A stretch of DNA of 64,000 bases from Datnioides undecimradiatus (taxonomy: Eukaryota > Chordata > Actinopteri > Lobotiformes > Datnioididae): NCBI GenBank assembly GCA_008933995.1, contig WARS01000011.1:15130016-15194015 (forward strand). The letters are read 5' to 3'. The notes beneath the pieces were generated by a model that was not told the origin of the DNA, made no database searches, and saw nothing but the letters and a program-made list of their open reading frames with translations. This document shows positions 14,001 to 28,431 of the stretch, piece by piece. Numbering within the stretch: position 1 is the first letter of the stretch; each line of letters begins with the position of its first letter. The translations under genes were made by a program, and so were the position numbers.

Positions 14001-17000
14001 GCACACATCCTTACCCTGTTTCTATACTTTGCTTCAGACAAAGAGTCTCTTATGCCGCTCGATCAAGAGTCCAGACACAACATGCTTGCAAATGCAAAAC
14101 CCACTTGATATTTAGATTAAGGATTACGACTTACTTGTCTCATTGCCTCTCCATGAATTCAGTGAGTTTGCCATCATCCATACGCATGTGAATTCCAGCT
14201 TTGGGTTAAAGCGATGAGGTCGCCTGTGACTGTGCTGAGATGTTTTGCTTGAATGCTCCTTGACCTCAGACTGTCTGGAGGCTCTTTGCACACTAAGCCA
14301 TGCTTATTTGTAAACAGAACGCTTTGCTGAAGTCCTCCACGCTCGCCCTGCAGCCTCTGAATGAGGCCGCTTTGTACAAAGAGACCACTCTCACTGGCGT
14401 TCGGATCCAGTCTCTTTCTATACTTTATATTTGTAGCTGAGGCCTTGAGAAAAATCGGGCTATTTTTTTTTTAAACCATGCATTAATCAGTAAACTGAGC
14501 ATTGCGAGTGAACAATTTGAAGGTAATGCTTGATCTCAGTTGTTTTTCATAGTGCCCAGACCACCAACCTCACTGACAACACTACCCCTAAAATGCTGCA
14601 TGAAATCAAACAAGATTGTAAACCAAAACTGGCACCGGACCTCAAACTCTTGGCTGCAGCTAACTTTCTCACATTCTCCCTTGTGCTAGTCTGTTAACTT
14701 TGAGAGCTACCTCCTTAGGAAAACATGTTCATTAAATTCCCAGCAGGAGTCCCTACGTGGGCTTCACCCTGTCATTGACAGATGCATGAATGACTCAATA
14801 TGCGTCTGGATTTGTAACCTGCGAGGGCTTAAGAAAAAGCCTGGGAGACAATGGCAACTGAGGCAAAGCTGCAGAGCCTTCATTCTAAACAAAATCTCAT
14901 TGTTCCTGTTTTCCACAGTTAGGGGGTTAGGCATACCCTCGTCCACCCCCCACCCCACAAGACTCCCAGAACCTCAGTCCGCTGTCCCACCCCAGTCTCT
15001 GTATTCCACCAGCTCTGAGTGCTGTTAGTGGGGCCAGTAATTAAACAGGGCTGCCTCTCAGTTACTGCAGCTCCATGGGGGGAGTCCCTCCATGAAATGC
15101 ACTCCTCATTCTGAGTCCAGACGGCAGCTGATGAGGGATTATCTGCTGGCAGAGGCATGGCATACTCCCCGCCATAATCTTCAATTAGTTCAGTTCACGG
15201 TGATGTATTGGGTGGACCTGCCACTACCTTTCCCACGGCTTTTTCATAAACATCACGCCAAAGTGTTAAAGAGTGAGGAACGATCTTGAAACGCCATCGT
15301 TTCATTTTGTCGAAATGCAAGGCATAAAAGTTCGAAACAAAACATTTTATTTTGATACCGATATCTACATGAAAGGGCATCGAAAGCATTGAAACTGTAG
15401 AAGGGTTTGCTTTAATTATTCTGACGTCAATGCCAAACTTTTTTTCCTCCGATTTCTCTTTCAGTTTCATAATTTTTAATGCGTCCCATTGGACGCGTTT
15501 GTCGTTGCGGAGATGACCTGCACTCTAGTTCACATTGTGCAGTTTCACCTCCCTCCATTTGCTCTCAGTCATTTCAATTCAAAATGTTTCACAAAGAGTT
15601 GAAGCATGACCTCACTGCATCATTAATACAGGTCCTACTATTTACTCATGAAATCAGCCAGGATGAAGTTCAGGTTCAGTTACAGATGTGGACATTCATC
15701 ATAAGCAAAAGAAGAAGGTACCCAATGACCCACGCCCTGTCAAATAGAAGTTTGGATGCAAGTCTTGTGAGCTGTACCTTAATATGACGGTGAAAAAGAA
15801 TGTTTTATACCAGCTGGCTTTTTACAGAGAAAAAAAAATCCAAAACAAAACAGAGGAAAATGGCAGGATCGATAACCCTAACTAGATATATCCAATAAAG
15901 AACAGAAAGAAATAGCACATGGAAAAGACATAACCGGCTTTCCAATCTCAGCTAATATGGCTCAGGTTACTTTGCAGTAGCTACCTTAGACTCTCAGAGG
16001 TAAAGCCCTATAACAGGCAGGCTTTACAGTCATCAGCACTCTGTTCCATTTAGAGTTTGCACGATTGAGAAGGCAGAAGGTGTATCTCCAGTTACAAAAG
16101 AGGAAACCTGTTAATTACTTTGACTGAAAGATGTTTCCAAAAGCTCAGGTTGATGCTTTGAGACACAGCTCAGCGACTTGATGAAACACAATACCAACGC
16201 GCACATGTAGTTAAAGTTCAGCACGTTTAGCTTTTTAAATGCACCATTAGACTAGACTGTGATACCATCCATTACACCCATTTCAGAAGCAAAGCAAGGA
16301 TCACATCTGAGATGCAAATATGAAATTATAAAGGTATAGCCCCACTTCATTAGCTAGTTAAATTAGAATCCATTTGTGTTACGGTGTTTTTGTTAATATC
16401 TTAATGCTGCAAGTGCCCAGAACTACGAAAACATTTTCCATTTTAATAATTTGTCTTTCATCAGCCGTCTCAAGTTCTCGGGGGCTTGCCTGTTAAAGCG
16501 AAACTGGGTCTGTATTAAATGAGCAGCAGTGTTTGGAGAGCAACACAATATTTTGCTGAACCTCTTCTCACCGCCTCAACATTGCTCAAGCTCATGTCGG
16601 AAAGTGTTGGATTTGGTACTGTATGTCATTCATAACGGTCTAATGCCAAGAGACTGTTTAACTGTGAGGAAATATAGGATCTTTCGGTACATAAAAATAA
16701 TACGACAGGGATCTGTAACGCCATCTCGTCAGTGTGAAGGTTATCTGATCCGCCCATCAAACGGCAAACTGACAGCCAGAAAGGTCCGGCAAGGAGATTG
16801 TGAAATGAAACTCCTCAGCCACCTCTGCCTCTCATGTCAATCAGCTTGTTTTCCATGGGAAGTGACCAAGTAAATCGCTGAGAGACCCTGAACTGGTGTC
16901 AAATAAGAAAAGGCAAGTACAGGCTCAACACAAATCAACCAATCATCTGATCGGACGATTGCACCGACTTAAGCCTTGTGTGGACCTGTTTTTTTTTTTT

Positions 17001-20000
17001 TATTTATTATGTTCATATTATTCTCCTATGATTATTTATTAAAACATAGTGCATACTGGGTCATTCTTTCAGGGCTTCACACAAACTGTAAACTCAGATG
17101 AAATTCGTTTGACTCATACTTGGACACAATTGCAATTAATAGCTCTCCCATGCCACAGTAGTGTGGTTGTCAGGGGTTTTTATTATAGCTCTGTGACTAA
17201 AAGTGTGCATTAAGCTTCCTGTGCATTACATTCCTATCTGCCAGACCTGAGGTTGCATATGTCTTTCAGTTCAACCGAAAGTTGACTCAGTCAGAACAGC
17301 ACTCGCAGAAATTGAAACATCTGGTTTGTTTGACAGCAGGTCTGACAGTTTATAACACAAAAGCTGTTTTTAGCTGATAGAATTAGGACCAAATTAGGCA
17401 TTAGGCAATATTTCTACTACTGATGCTTCTATACAACCACAAAAAGAGTTGACAATTGCTTTAGTTAGTGTTTGAAGTTCTCATGTGTCAGTCACTGTCT
17501 CATGCATCTTAACTTGCAGAGGCAATTTGTCTGACAATATGTATTAGAGATCACTGCGATACAATCAAAAGCACCTGGTTTTACATATGATGCCATATCC
17601 CGCCAAACAATGCAGATAAAAGCTTTTGTAGTGCACCCACATGAAGGGGTAATACATTTTAAAAATAACCTAATTTATTTTAGATCACATACGCAGGGTT
17701 AAGTTTTGTCAACACAGCTTAAAAAAAACAACTAATAGCCATCCTCTCAAGCTCCAGTGCAAACCCTTCAGCTGCCGGTTTAGTCTAAGGTGCACAGCAG
17801 GTCATGTTACATTAGTATAGGAGGCGCAAAAACCGCAGCAACACCCGTGGGGTGAGTCACATTCATGTGGAGAAAGGTCATCTCAGGTAAAGTGATCACG
17901 TGGGCTCCCCTGGCACTCTGGGTCTGGCACTTCATCCTATTATTGTTGAGTAAAGCTTGCCCATATGATGGGTTCTGCGAGAAAGTCAGCCTGACACTGA
18001 CACAGGGCCAGAGATGCTGTGACACAAACAAGACATGAGATTCCCCTCGTTTTACCTGTGACCTGCTTTTTAAGGACAAGTCTGAAAGGATGAGAGCGCA
18101 TGCTGCCAAGTGTTTTTGTAGTTGTGTGTATGTGGGTCTTGTTTGTTTTCCCTCGGAGCGCAGTGATAGGCTTAGATAGGCTGGCAGACGTGCCTTAACA
18201 AGATGTGGGGCAGGCCTTGATAGTGCACTATGAGCTGTGTATTTTCGGTCATGGGACTTCATGCACTCGTTCACCCCAGCCAGTGCAAATGAAAAACAGT
18301 CGGCTGCAGATTCAAATATCAAAATATGGCTGGAAAACTTGTTTTGTTGCTGTAGTCATACAAATACACGCAGCATGAATTCCAATGAAGTTAAAGCACA
18401 TGTAAAGCACATCTGTGTTTTGCATTCACTATTGCATTCGTTGCATACATATAAATATTTTTCAATGCAATGTGTTTGCATGTGTGATTTTGCATGCGGC
18501 ATCTAATGTTTACCTCGTGTGGCCGAGCTCTGTTGTTTGTCTGGACGTTACCGCATCTGATCCCTGTCAGTGCTCTGTGATCGTCTCCACTTGATGGTTT
18601 TATCCCTCCAGCTGACCCAGAAGATCTTTGCCATTTCAGACTGTCTGTTGGGCCATCCCAACAGCCCTGCTGCGGTTCTCTTACTCAACACGGCATGTGT
18701 TATTCATCACATGTTGTCATGAGCTGTCAAAAGCAGCCATGACAAATGCTGCTATTCTGTTTATGAAACGATCATGTTGGCCTCACACTTCAAACTGCCA
18801 TTATCATCCACAGTGCAATGCTCTGCACTTGCAAAATCTGCTTTGTGGGCATGCGGTGCCATAATTCAAAGGCAGGAGGACGTTTCATTTGCAAAGTCAA
18901 TGAAATACAACATTCTTTAACACATGCCAGCGCCGCGAGAACGCAACAGGACAAAGATTAGTGTAATTAATGATCAAGGTTGAAGATTTATCACAGAACA
19001 ACACACTATTTTCCCTTACAGTAGGTGACCTCGAAGAACTTACAGCATGAAGCAATCAATGCTGATCGCTGCACAATACTATTACTGTATATCTCTTACA
19101 CCCCCTCACACACACTGCTCCCAGAGATGACAAACATCCATTGTCCTTCTCCAGGGCCAGAACAATCATGTCCTTTGTGGTGGAACGCTGAAGGGTCAGG
19201 CAAGGTCAAGGGTCTTTCAGAACTGGAGGACTGTAAAAAATAATGCACATATGTGTGGAAAGGAAAATCAGACTCATTCTCAAGAAGGCTATTTATAGAA
19301 GCATTGTTTTACAGTAAACCCCAAATCACCAGCAGAAATCAGGCCTCCTGCTTGTGTATTTCTGCTTTGTTTTTGCATCAGTAATGCTCATGAGTCTGGT
19401 GAGCCTGTTTGGACAAAGCCTTCCCTCTGTCACAGTGCTGCGCTGAAGATATTTCTGCTGCTGCACGGAGACAGTTTTGTCCCTCCCTGCGTCACTCCTT
19501 CTTTCCCCTCACCCCCTCCTTTTCCACACAGGCTGAATCAGCACACTGGGCCCCCCGGTGTCGCTTTGCAATGGCATCACCACAAATTTGCTTTGGTGAG
19601 CCGGCCCATGCATCACCGACAGAGAGCTGTCTCCCCCAATGACAGAGCCAGAAGGGGCAGGGTGGGCGGGAAATGGATTTGAAACAGGCGAGATGGCTCA
19701 AGTGAAAGAATCACCGTCGAGAAAAAGAAAAAGGGGGGAAATAGGCATAATAAATCAAACGGAGCTCATGGTGATTCTCTGTAATATTGTTTTGGCTCTT
19801 GTTCTCATTTTGACATTTAAAAGACATCTGTATTCACTTTTTGCTGTGTAAAGACCACAGCGTATTTGTCATGATGAAATCCATGGCCAAAGAGTGATTT
19901 TGAACCCTGCGTGATAACTAAACATGAAGCAAAGGAAGGAGATCAGTGTAAATTGGCCCATGTGAATATTACTCACTGAACTTCTATCTGACCCGTATGA

Positions 20001-22630
20001 TTAGAACAGAGCTTGAGCAGCGGAGCTGCAGAGTCGAGCAGTTTATGGCTCTGGGCTCTGCTCAGTTAAGAGGTGCGAATTGGTCTGGACGCAGCAAAGA
20101 TTGATTGTATACAGGGTAGGAAATTTGGTGCACACTCAGTCAGTGTAATTTACTGGGTCACTGGATCTTGATTTTTATCTTTCTCAAAATCTTTGAAGCA
20201 GTTGGGGGAAAGATAATCTCATTAGTAGCAGTATATTTTCCAGTAGTTTGCATCAGGATGCCTGCTGACACATGCAGAAATACCAGATGGAGAAATCTTA
20301 AGTAAACTTTTCCAATAGGAGGGAAGTAGATAAAATCCAGTGAAAGTAAATATATATTTCAATTTGCTACAATATTAACGGATGATACCACTTCATTACA
20401 ACTTGATTTGTATCGCAGTTTGGCCATCACTTCAATCAGCAAGGATAACATGGTGCTTCCTGAGCACATCTGCAAGAGTTCTTGTATTACGGTAGCATTC
20501 CTATTATGAAGTCTTTGGAGACAAGAAACAGGAGTGCTTGGTTGCAAACTGCAAACAAGCCAACACCATAACCAGATTTTCTTTATTTGTAGGTAAAACT
20601 GAAATTAGGCACTGGCTTGCGCAAGTACGGTAAGTGTGGTAGTACAAAGTTCAGCAACAATGGTTTTAAGCTGTGATGAGTGTTTACAGCTGTTAAATTG
20701 GGTAATAATATTCCACTGAAACATTATATTTTTGTAACTGACCATGTTTTATTTAAAACCTGATTATCTAACTGACTTTTTTTTTTAGCAATGATGATTC
20801 AATGTGTCCTTTAAAAAATAGTTAAATGAACAAATCTGGCCATATACTAAATTTCTGAAATGAAAAGAAGAAAACCGACAATGTGTCGGTCCAACTCCCA
20901 TTACTTTCTGACTTCCCTATCCGGTCTGTGGCACGCAGCCCTGTTCTAAGTGCAGTCGTTACAACAGAAACATAGCTTTTTAAAAAGTGGTCATGAATTG
21001 AGAATTTTTTTTATTTATTTTTTTTTCCTGAACAAGCTTCGCAGTGTAGTTTATATCTAGTAAAAAGTGTATGGGACTATTTACAGTGGATTCTGTGCAC
21101 CAGCGAGGATGGAGCATGTGGACGGACAGGATACAATAAACCTCAGTGCCTGTTTTTCTCATCCTGAAGGAGTGTCAGTCAACGCAACACTCTTTTACTG
21201 ATTCACTTTTAATTGTTTTTGGATCACAACAACAGGTCTTAAGACAGAGCTGTAAGATGTATCAGACACTTTCGCTGCGCATACTTGTTAGTAGGACCAA
21301 ATCATTGTTGTTGTTGTTTTACATGTTTTAAAGAATTTAAGAATCACCAGACCTATCCGTCAAAAGTGGTCAATGAAACCTAACCGGGGTAAGTAGATGC
21401 TCTTTGTCTCTAAAGGTTGTGTTGCTCTTAAGCAACGTCTTAAAAGTGAATGTTCCGAAGGAGGAGTGTAGTTGCAACGGGCAGGTCTCTAAACTAATGC
21501 AGGGTGCTGATAAAAAAAAAACCCATGTTGCTCTGCAAAGTTTAAAACGCTTTCTCCAAGCAATCACAGACATGAATGACATTTCCTCACAGGGGAATAA
21601 TCAGATCTTTCAGTGCATTTGCGATTATTATGCCGCTTGTGTGAGTGGCGTCCACCTATGTATTCCAGATTTTTAACGTCAAACCGCGCGCTATGAGAGG
21701 AGACAGTTTTTGACGAGTCATTCCGGCCGAGATCAGCCCGAGATTGTACAATTAAACAGAGTATTTACATATGTTTGATGTTTAAGTGCTTTGTGTGACA
21801 TGCTAAAACAGAACCCGGTGCTATAATGCACTTTGACTTGTAGCAATGGGCACAATGTCTATCTTTGATCAAGTTCTTTTTGAATCTTAATAGGGGTACT
21901 GTTACTGTACAGTGATACGCCTGGTGGGACTGGGAGCGTGGGGTGTCCGAGCCAGACACTGTTTCAATCACAGGGCAAGGCTGGAATTGGAGGAGATGTG
22001 TTCCCTCTGAATCTAGAAAGTGGTGTGCAATCAGGAGTCGAGAGCCCCCCCCCCCCCTTCCCCATACACTCACTTAGCCACACACACACGCATGCAGTCC
22101 AGTTGGCAATCCAATCCACTGTAGGGTTGGCTGTATTCAGGAAGTGCTAATGAAGTTATTAATGATATTCATGTGTGCAGTGGCGTGCAAGCTAGAGCTG
22201 GGCCTCCATTAGCCAGCTGGTAGATCTGTCTCAACTTTAGTTCATGGTGATTAATAAAGTGGGGAAGAAAAGGGAGAAGGAGACTTTCACACTGAGGTTT
22301 GTCAAGTAAGAAATGAGCAGATAGACACCGCAGACCAACAGATGACGCAAGGGAAACAACAAAAACAATTAAACAATATGAAAAATGAGTTAGAGATTAG
22401 AGGCAAATCTCCTAAAATGCACTTTTGACTCCACTCGAGGGCTGTTTGGACAGTGAACTGTACCATGTGGGCAAGCGAAAGCCCTGAACAGTTTGGTGTA
22501 ACTTCACAAAAACTATCACAGCAGACGTTTCTAAATATACCGTATCACCGCCGTTCACCCGATCACAGGCTGGTTTTGCCCACACTCCGCTATCACAGTG
22601 ATCATTTTGAGCCGCGAGTCGCTCCCTGCA

Positions 22631-22655
22631 AAGATGGCAGCAATTAAGATGGCGG
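22631..22655 (+). promoter_or_regulatory. Paired YY1-like sites over two in-frame ATGs
   Basis: AAGATGGCAG at 22631 and AAGATGGCGG at 22646 both match the YY1 core, the second fully. The two ATGs are 15 bases apart in one frame that stays open for about 80 codons (starts MAAIKMAEG, ends WKVPV). YY1 sites over start codons are typical of some housekeeping first exons. I do not recognise the peptide, and the frame length alone is not significant. Confidence 0.35.
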
Positions 22656-22778
22656 AGGGACTGGGGGGGACAGTCAGACCCCGGCTCCATGCAGGCCGGA
22701 TCCACAGGCTTCACTATCAGAGGCTGTTGAGAGTTAACGGCCTCCTTCCCGCTGGCTGCGTCACTGCTTGTCCAACAA

Positions 22779-22792
22779 CTCCCTCTGCTGGG
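22779..22792 (-). promoter_or_regulatory. CTCF-like motif
   Basis: The minus strand reads CCCAGCAGAGGGAG, close to the CTCF core but with A in place of the usual C near the end. It is about 130 bp from paired YY1-like sites at 22631-22655, which adds weight to a regulatory block here. Confidence 0.4.
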
Positions 22793-24752
22793 TGTCCTAA
22801 TCCTTCAGATTCAAGGACCAGTCTGGTTAAATATGGTTCTAGGAGTTTTTATTCATGGAAAGTGCCAGTCTAAGAACAATCTCACATTTTCGCATGTTTT
22901 TCTGTTTTTATTGGAACAGTTGAATTAATCTTCTATTCAGTGTCTTTCACAGTTAGAAGGTCACTCAAATCCAATAAAAACTTGACCAAACTTCTAACTT
23001 TGTGCCTTTTCTATGCTATGTTATTATTGATAGTCAACTGAGGGAGACATAAAATAAGATGACTTTCAAAATTAGCTTTTTTTTAAAAAAAAAACTTTTT
23101 AAAAAGCTGATTGTGTAAGAATTTGTGCTGCATACTTTGTCTCCATCTACTGGGAAGACTCAGCTGTCACTTCATTTACCAAGGTTATTCCAGCGTCCCT
23201 TTGATGGCAGCTCGTCGTGCTCACAAAGGCATCAGAAAGTGGATCATTTACAAAAACCGGACACCAGAATTTAAGAATTTGTATCACTCCAGGTTTTGGT
23301 GTTGGTGATCTTTAGGCAAATTACACTCTGCTTAATACTTCATGTGAAAACAGATATGTGATCTGCGGAAGACTGTAGTTCCTGTCATGTACGGATCACA
23401 TCACTGAATGTTTCGGATGCATCGCATGTATGTTATAATGTACTTAGCTGATTCTTTGACATATTGCTCTAATTTATGATACCACACACAGATGGGCAGT
23501 GATTCCCGAAGACATCATCATTCGAATGGATTCCTGATGACAGCGGTCAAGTCTGAATTTCATACCGGAGTGCCAGGACCCAACCACCCATTAACCACCA
23601 ATATATCCCTCAATATATTTAATCGCTTGGTTATGAATGATTTATCTCTCCGACAGCATGCGGCGCCAGCACTGTGCACGTTTGGGAGCCATTACGCTGT
23701 TCAAGCTAAATGAAGGTAAAGGAAAGACAAATTTATTGCCCTCGTGCACCATTGGTCGAAAAAGAGGAATTGCATTGTCCACATTTGCTATCTGCCACTT
23801 TCTGCAGGGGCTCTCTCTCGTGCGTCTGTGGCTCTGCCAGCAAGCGCTTGCTACAAATTCCACTAGATTCCAGTAAGTGGTGTCAGACAGCTTCCCTGGG
23901 CTTAACGGGAAATCTGTCTTTAGGGTGCAAGATTATAACCTCTGCAAACCGCTGGTCAATGGAAAAGTCCTAATCCACTCATGGGCCAACCACTCCCGAG
24001 TGTAATATTGGCTCCAGGAGATATGGAGGTGGCCGATTCGACCAAACACAAATAAATTCTGCGAAGGATAAAATAAATACTCAGAAGAACAGCATGCGGG
24101 GAACGGAAGAACATTTCGGTTTCTGTTTTCCTATAGTCACTTCTGGTTATTCTACGACTGGATTCTTAGACTAGACAATGCTGCTTGGAAGACGTGGTCC
24201 TTCTTTGCCCCCTATTTATTAGCTCCATTATCAGTGCTAGCTCCTAGATACTGAAGGACTCACACTCGCTCATTGTCTAATTACAAATTACCATGTCGTC
24301 CTGGATTCTTTAGAGTCGTGCTAACGTCTTCCATACAAATACCTTTTATAAGACAATTACATTGCCATTCCGCACTTACGACAGCCTCTCATCAGAAGCT
24401 GATGATGACTTTTACTCTTGCACTCGGCCTAATTGTTATAAGACAGTCCAAACAAAGGAGACGCTCTTTTAACTCTCCGAGGGAATGCACGCAGTAAAAA
24501 AGTGTCGTACCGCAGCAAAATAAAACCAAATGGGAAGCCTTTCATGTCTCTGCAGCTTTGGTTTATAACGGGGTTTACGCTAGGACTGAAAATACCATTG
24601 TCATGCTGGTGGCGGCTGAGGTAATGGCTCCGGCCTCAGTGCGGAGGATGGCTCCCCTTCTGCGTCCGCCAGCCGTTGTTGTCATCTTCACCCAAAACCG
24701 TGACACCAGACAGAAGGAGGAACTGAGAAGGGTTTGAAGAAAACACGCAGAG

Positions 24753-24775
24753 GAAGAAGAAGAAGAAGAAGAAGA
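24753..24775 (+). repeat. GAA trinucleotide repeat
   Basis: About eight GAA/AAG units. Confidence 0.9.
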
Positions 24776-27405
24776 TGAACCCCTCAGAGCGGCCGCAGTC
24801 CAAGTCCAATCAAACGCTGAAGTGCCCTTTGACCTCTGCTGTCAAACAACCCAGAATGCTCTCTGTTTGCAGTTCCAGTGGAGTTGAGCCTGCTGGCGGG
24901 GAGCTCTGGGTTTGGCAACGCTGGCTGTCACTCTTCAGTCTCCACGGAAATGTCTTCTTCCTCTACGCGCCGAGGGGAAGCTTGAGGGCAGACACCCAGA
25001 CCGACAGACAGACAAACCGCAGGCAGCCCAGCGCTCCGGAGTTGAAATAGCAGTCACTTTTCACAGGAAGTCGTTGCTCACTGGGATGCTTCGCTGCTCA
25101 GACACAACAAAGTGGGCTTTTACAGACCCAAACACACAGGGAGAAAAGTGTGGGGTTACGGGGAGGCCGGGAGCGGGAGGAGAGTTGAAACAGAGTGTGT
25201 GTTGACTGAACATGCAAATTATGTGGGATTTGTGTCCTTAAAACAGCCTGGAAATAGATGAAGTTGAAGTAAACAGTCCTAATAGACAAATAGCCCTTAG
25301 ACAGTGTATTCATAAGGAGTTAATTTCTATTTTGGTTCATTCATGTCTCTGTGCGGTCTGGTTGCCCTTTGCAACCCGTGTTGGTATGCAAACTGAGAGT
25401 CAGTAAGCTATCTATGTCTTTACACCAATGCCACCGGGACGGCGTCGCGAACATTCATTGTTCTTGACAATTTAAGTGTTTCTGACTCTGACCCTCCTGA
25501 CCCAGAACAATTTAACTGTCCTACTATTTCCTCTCCTCTGGCTGCCTCCTGATCCACTGTCCAGCCTCTAAGCAGTACAAGAACCTCCCTGACCCAATTT
25601 AGATGTCAGATTACTGTTGTGGAGTCAAACAGGCAAACAAGCAGTGTGTGTGGCTGTGTAACAGATCCATCCAAACATTCCTTTGTGTATGTGAGGCCCC
25701 TGCAAGGTTCAGTGTGCGGCTGACACGACAAAGAGAACCTGTGTTTGACGAGCAGCCCCGATGCCAGGCCCAGACCGAGGCTGCCAGAGAAGCCCGGGAC
25801 ACTGTGAACCCACCTGAGACTGTACGTCCTGCTCATAGTGTAGAAATGATGCAGACAAACAAAGCGATAATGACTTAATTATGTCAGGGAGTGATCACCG
25901 GATTTAGTTTGGGTTCTAATTCTGATCTTGTGACACATTTTGGTTTAACTCTTTCATGTTGTTTGTCTTCGGATACAGAATGTGACCTCTGTTTGTTTAT
26001 TATCATCATTATTATTTAGATCTCCCTCACACAGCTTGTATTAGTTTTATTGTGTTGCCAGCCGATTCCTCATTGGTGTACATGTAATTGGCGTTTCAAA
26101 ATTATTTAGCTGTACTGTGTAATCGGTGAACGTTTCAACCAAACGCGCCGGCTATTCCATGCACTTCAGACCTGCGAGAGGAATATAAACATTGCGTAAC
26201 ACAAGATCTTGGGCATGTGCCACAACGCGATTTGAAGGATGATTGGTGGAGCTAATTGCTCCCCTATATCAACATAAGATCTAGCTTGAATATCATTTCA
26301 CATCGGCGCTCCTGAAAAAAGGCTTTAGTGTAAGGAAACATTTTTGTGCCATTTCTGTGTACCGCAGTCTATCAGGCCAGTATTATTAGGCCTCGCTATA
26401 GAGCTGCCAAGCCATCCGTGTGCAGGAGTGAACGCCACAGATGGCCTTTACATATTACATACCCAGTGTTTGATGTCAGGATGGTATATGAAAAGACACT
26501 CTGACGGTGCCAAAACAGGAAAACCGCTTTCTTATATCCAAACATATCAGGCCATTGGTATAGAAACCTCAATCTGCCAAATGCAATGCTGAAGATAAAC
26601 AGCATGGATGGATTGAGGGGAATGGCATATGCAGAGACGGAGAATAGCCAAACACTTTCTAAAAAACCTTTGAGACGTTTAGCTGACGCGCTCATTCAGA
26701 CTGATTTATGCCAGGGTCATCTGCGGAATAATGAAATTCGGAGAAAATTATAAGCAAGCAATAGCAGGGCCTGCTCTTATTGAATCTGACTTCAAAAAAA
26801 ATTAAGTGTACATGTAATGTATGATGTGATTCAAGACAATAAAATGGATTGCCCTTTGTTCATTTTGTTAAGATGGTCTGGAGTTCATTGTTTGTTCATA
26901 TTTTTTTATTAACCAGTCTATAACAGAGCGCACAGAGTGACAGAGAGGACAACAAGCTTCCGCTGGCTTTGTAAACTCGGTGTATCAGCTTCTTCCCAAC
27001 AGCAGGACTGTCTTTGTGACCGCCTTTGTTAAGGAAATGAAATAGCGCACAGCTAATATCTCGGTGACCCTGATTGGAATGCCAAAACATTATCACTTGC
27101 CGGAGGAGAAAACACAGGGCGAAATATATCAGGTGCATATCTGAAATTCTAGTTGATTTCTCAATGAACTTGGCCCCGGTTATCCGAGAGTGACCCGAGG
27201 CCAAGCCTTCCCAGTTTGTGTGTGTCTTCACAAAAGCGAGCCTCAGAGTGCTCGAATGGCAAGGGGACGGAAACGAGCGCTGTTTGAGCTGGGTGCAGTG
27301 CAAACACAGACAGTGCATGGGTCATTGTGTGAGACAGAGAGGAGAACGAACGACCTGCTCACACTGCAAACACTCCCAGCTGTTCAGAGTGAGGTTTGCT
27401 TGCGA

Positions 27406-27426
27406 GTGTGTGTGTGTGTGTGTGTG
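27406..27426 (+). repeat. TG microsatellite
   Basis: About ten TG units followed by CGGGTG. Confidence 0.9.
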
Positions 27427-28224
27427 CGGGTGCACATGTCCATGCACTTGTGCCCGTCCATAGCTGCGGTCACATACAAATATGGGGCCACACCTTAAGT
27501 CAATGCTCTCTGTTTAACTTTCACAGGTATGTAAACTCCAACGCCAAAGCATGCATTTGATGTATCCGCAGAGTTTACCCAAAAGGAGAGGAAAGTTAAT
27601 ACCTAATTCAGTTTTGCAATGTTATCTCATCCATATTCCTGCCCATTGAGGCAAAACATGCTCAGAACATTCACTAATAGCCCTCAGCCAATGAGACCAA
27701 TATATGCTGGAGTCAATGATGCAAGATGGTTATTTAAAGAACTATAGGACTTGTTGGAGTGCTAAGAGCACTCTAAATGTCATAAAACGAAACCTCAAAC
27801 TTACTGTTTTATGTCATTTATGCTTTATTAATCCTTTTTTTTCATGGTCAAACTGCCTTTTTGAAAACAAAACAGCAATTATCCAGTTGAATTGTTGCTT
27901 CTGGACATAGGGAACATGTCATGATATTAATATTTCAAATGAAATCCCGTCCAAAGTGCCAAATTGACGTGGACTCTGTCTGTTCTCAGACCTTTTCTCA
28001 TATCCTCAGGCTTATTAGAGGCCAGCAGAGAGTATTGCTTGTATTCGCTCCACTGCACACAAGGTTTGGGGCCTTTGGTACAGACACAAGCCATATGTCT
28101 GTCAGATTTTATTGTGAATGTAAATGCCTGGGTTCCATTCTCTGACCAAGGAGACTGAATGCGGTTTATGTAATTTTTATTGTAACATCATTCTTTTTTG
28201 TTGTTGTTTTCTGTTTTTCAGTGA

Positions 28225-28431
28225 TGAAATTCATTGTTCCTACATTTAGTGACCCCCCTGTTCTCAGCGTTGCATCTCATCTTGTAGTAAGTCAAACTTG
28301 GCTGCGTCCACAGCGCTTTAAAACAGCACTAATGTACCCAAATTGCACTCCCGGTCTCCATAAAACACAACACACATGCTCCTTAGTGGATGTCCCATTC
28401 TCATTCCAACTGAAATTCATTGTTCCTACAT
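28225..28431 (+). repeat. Exact 21-bp direct repeat, 186 bp apart
   Basis: The 21 bases at 28225-28245 recur exactly at 28411-28431. Because 186 is a multiple of three, both copies lie in the same open frame and give KFIVPT twice. The sequence between and after the copies is unrelated. Confidence 0.7.

Noticed and set aside
17807-18322. 171-codon open frame on the minus strand
   Set aside because: It starts with TTG, has no recognisable domain or motif, and about one frame of this length is expected by chance in 64 kb over six frames.
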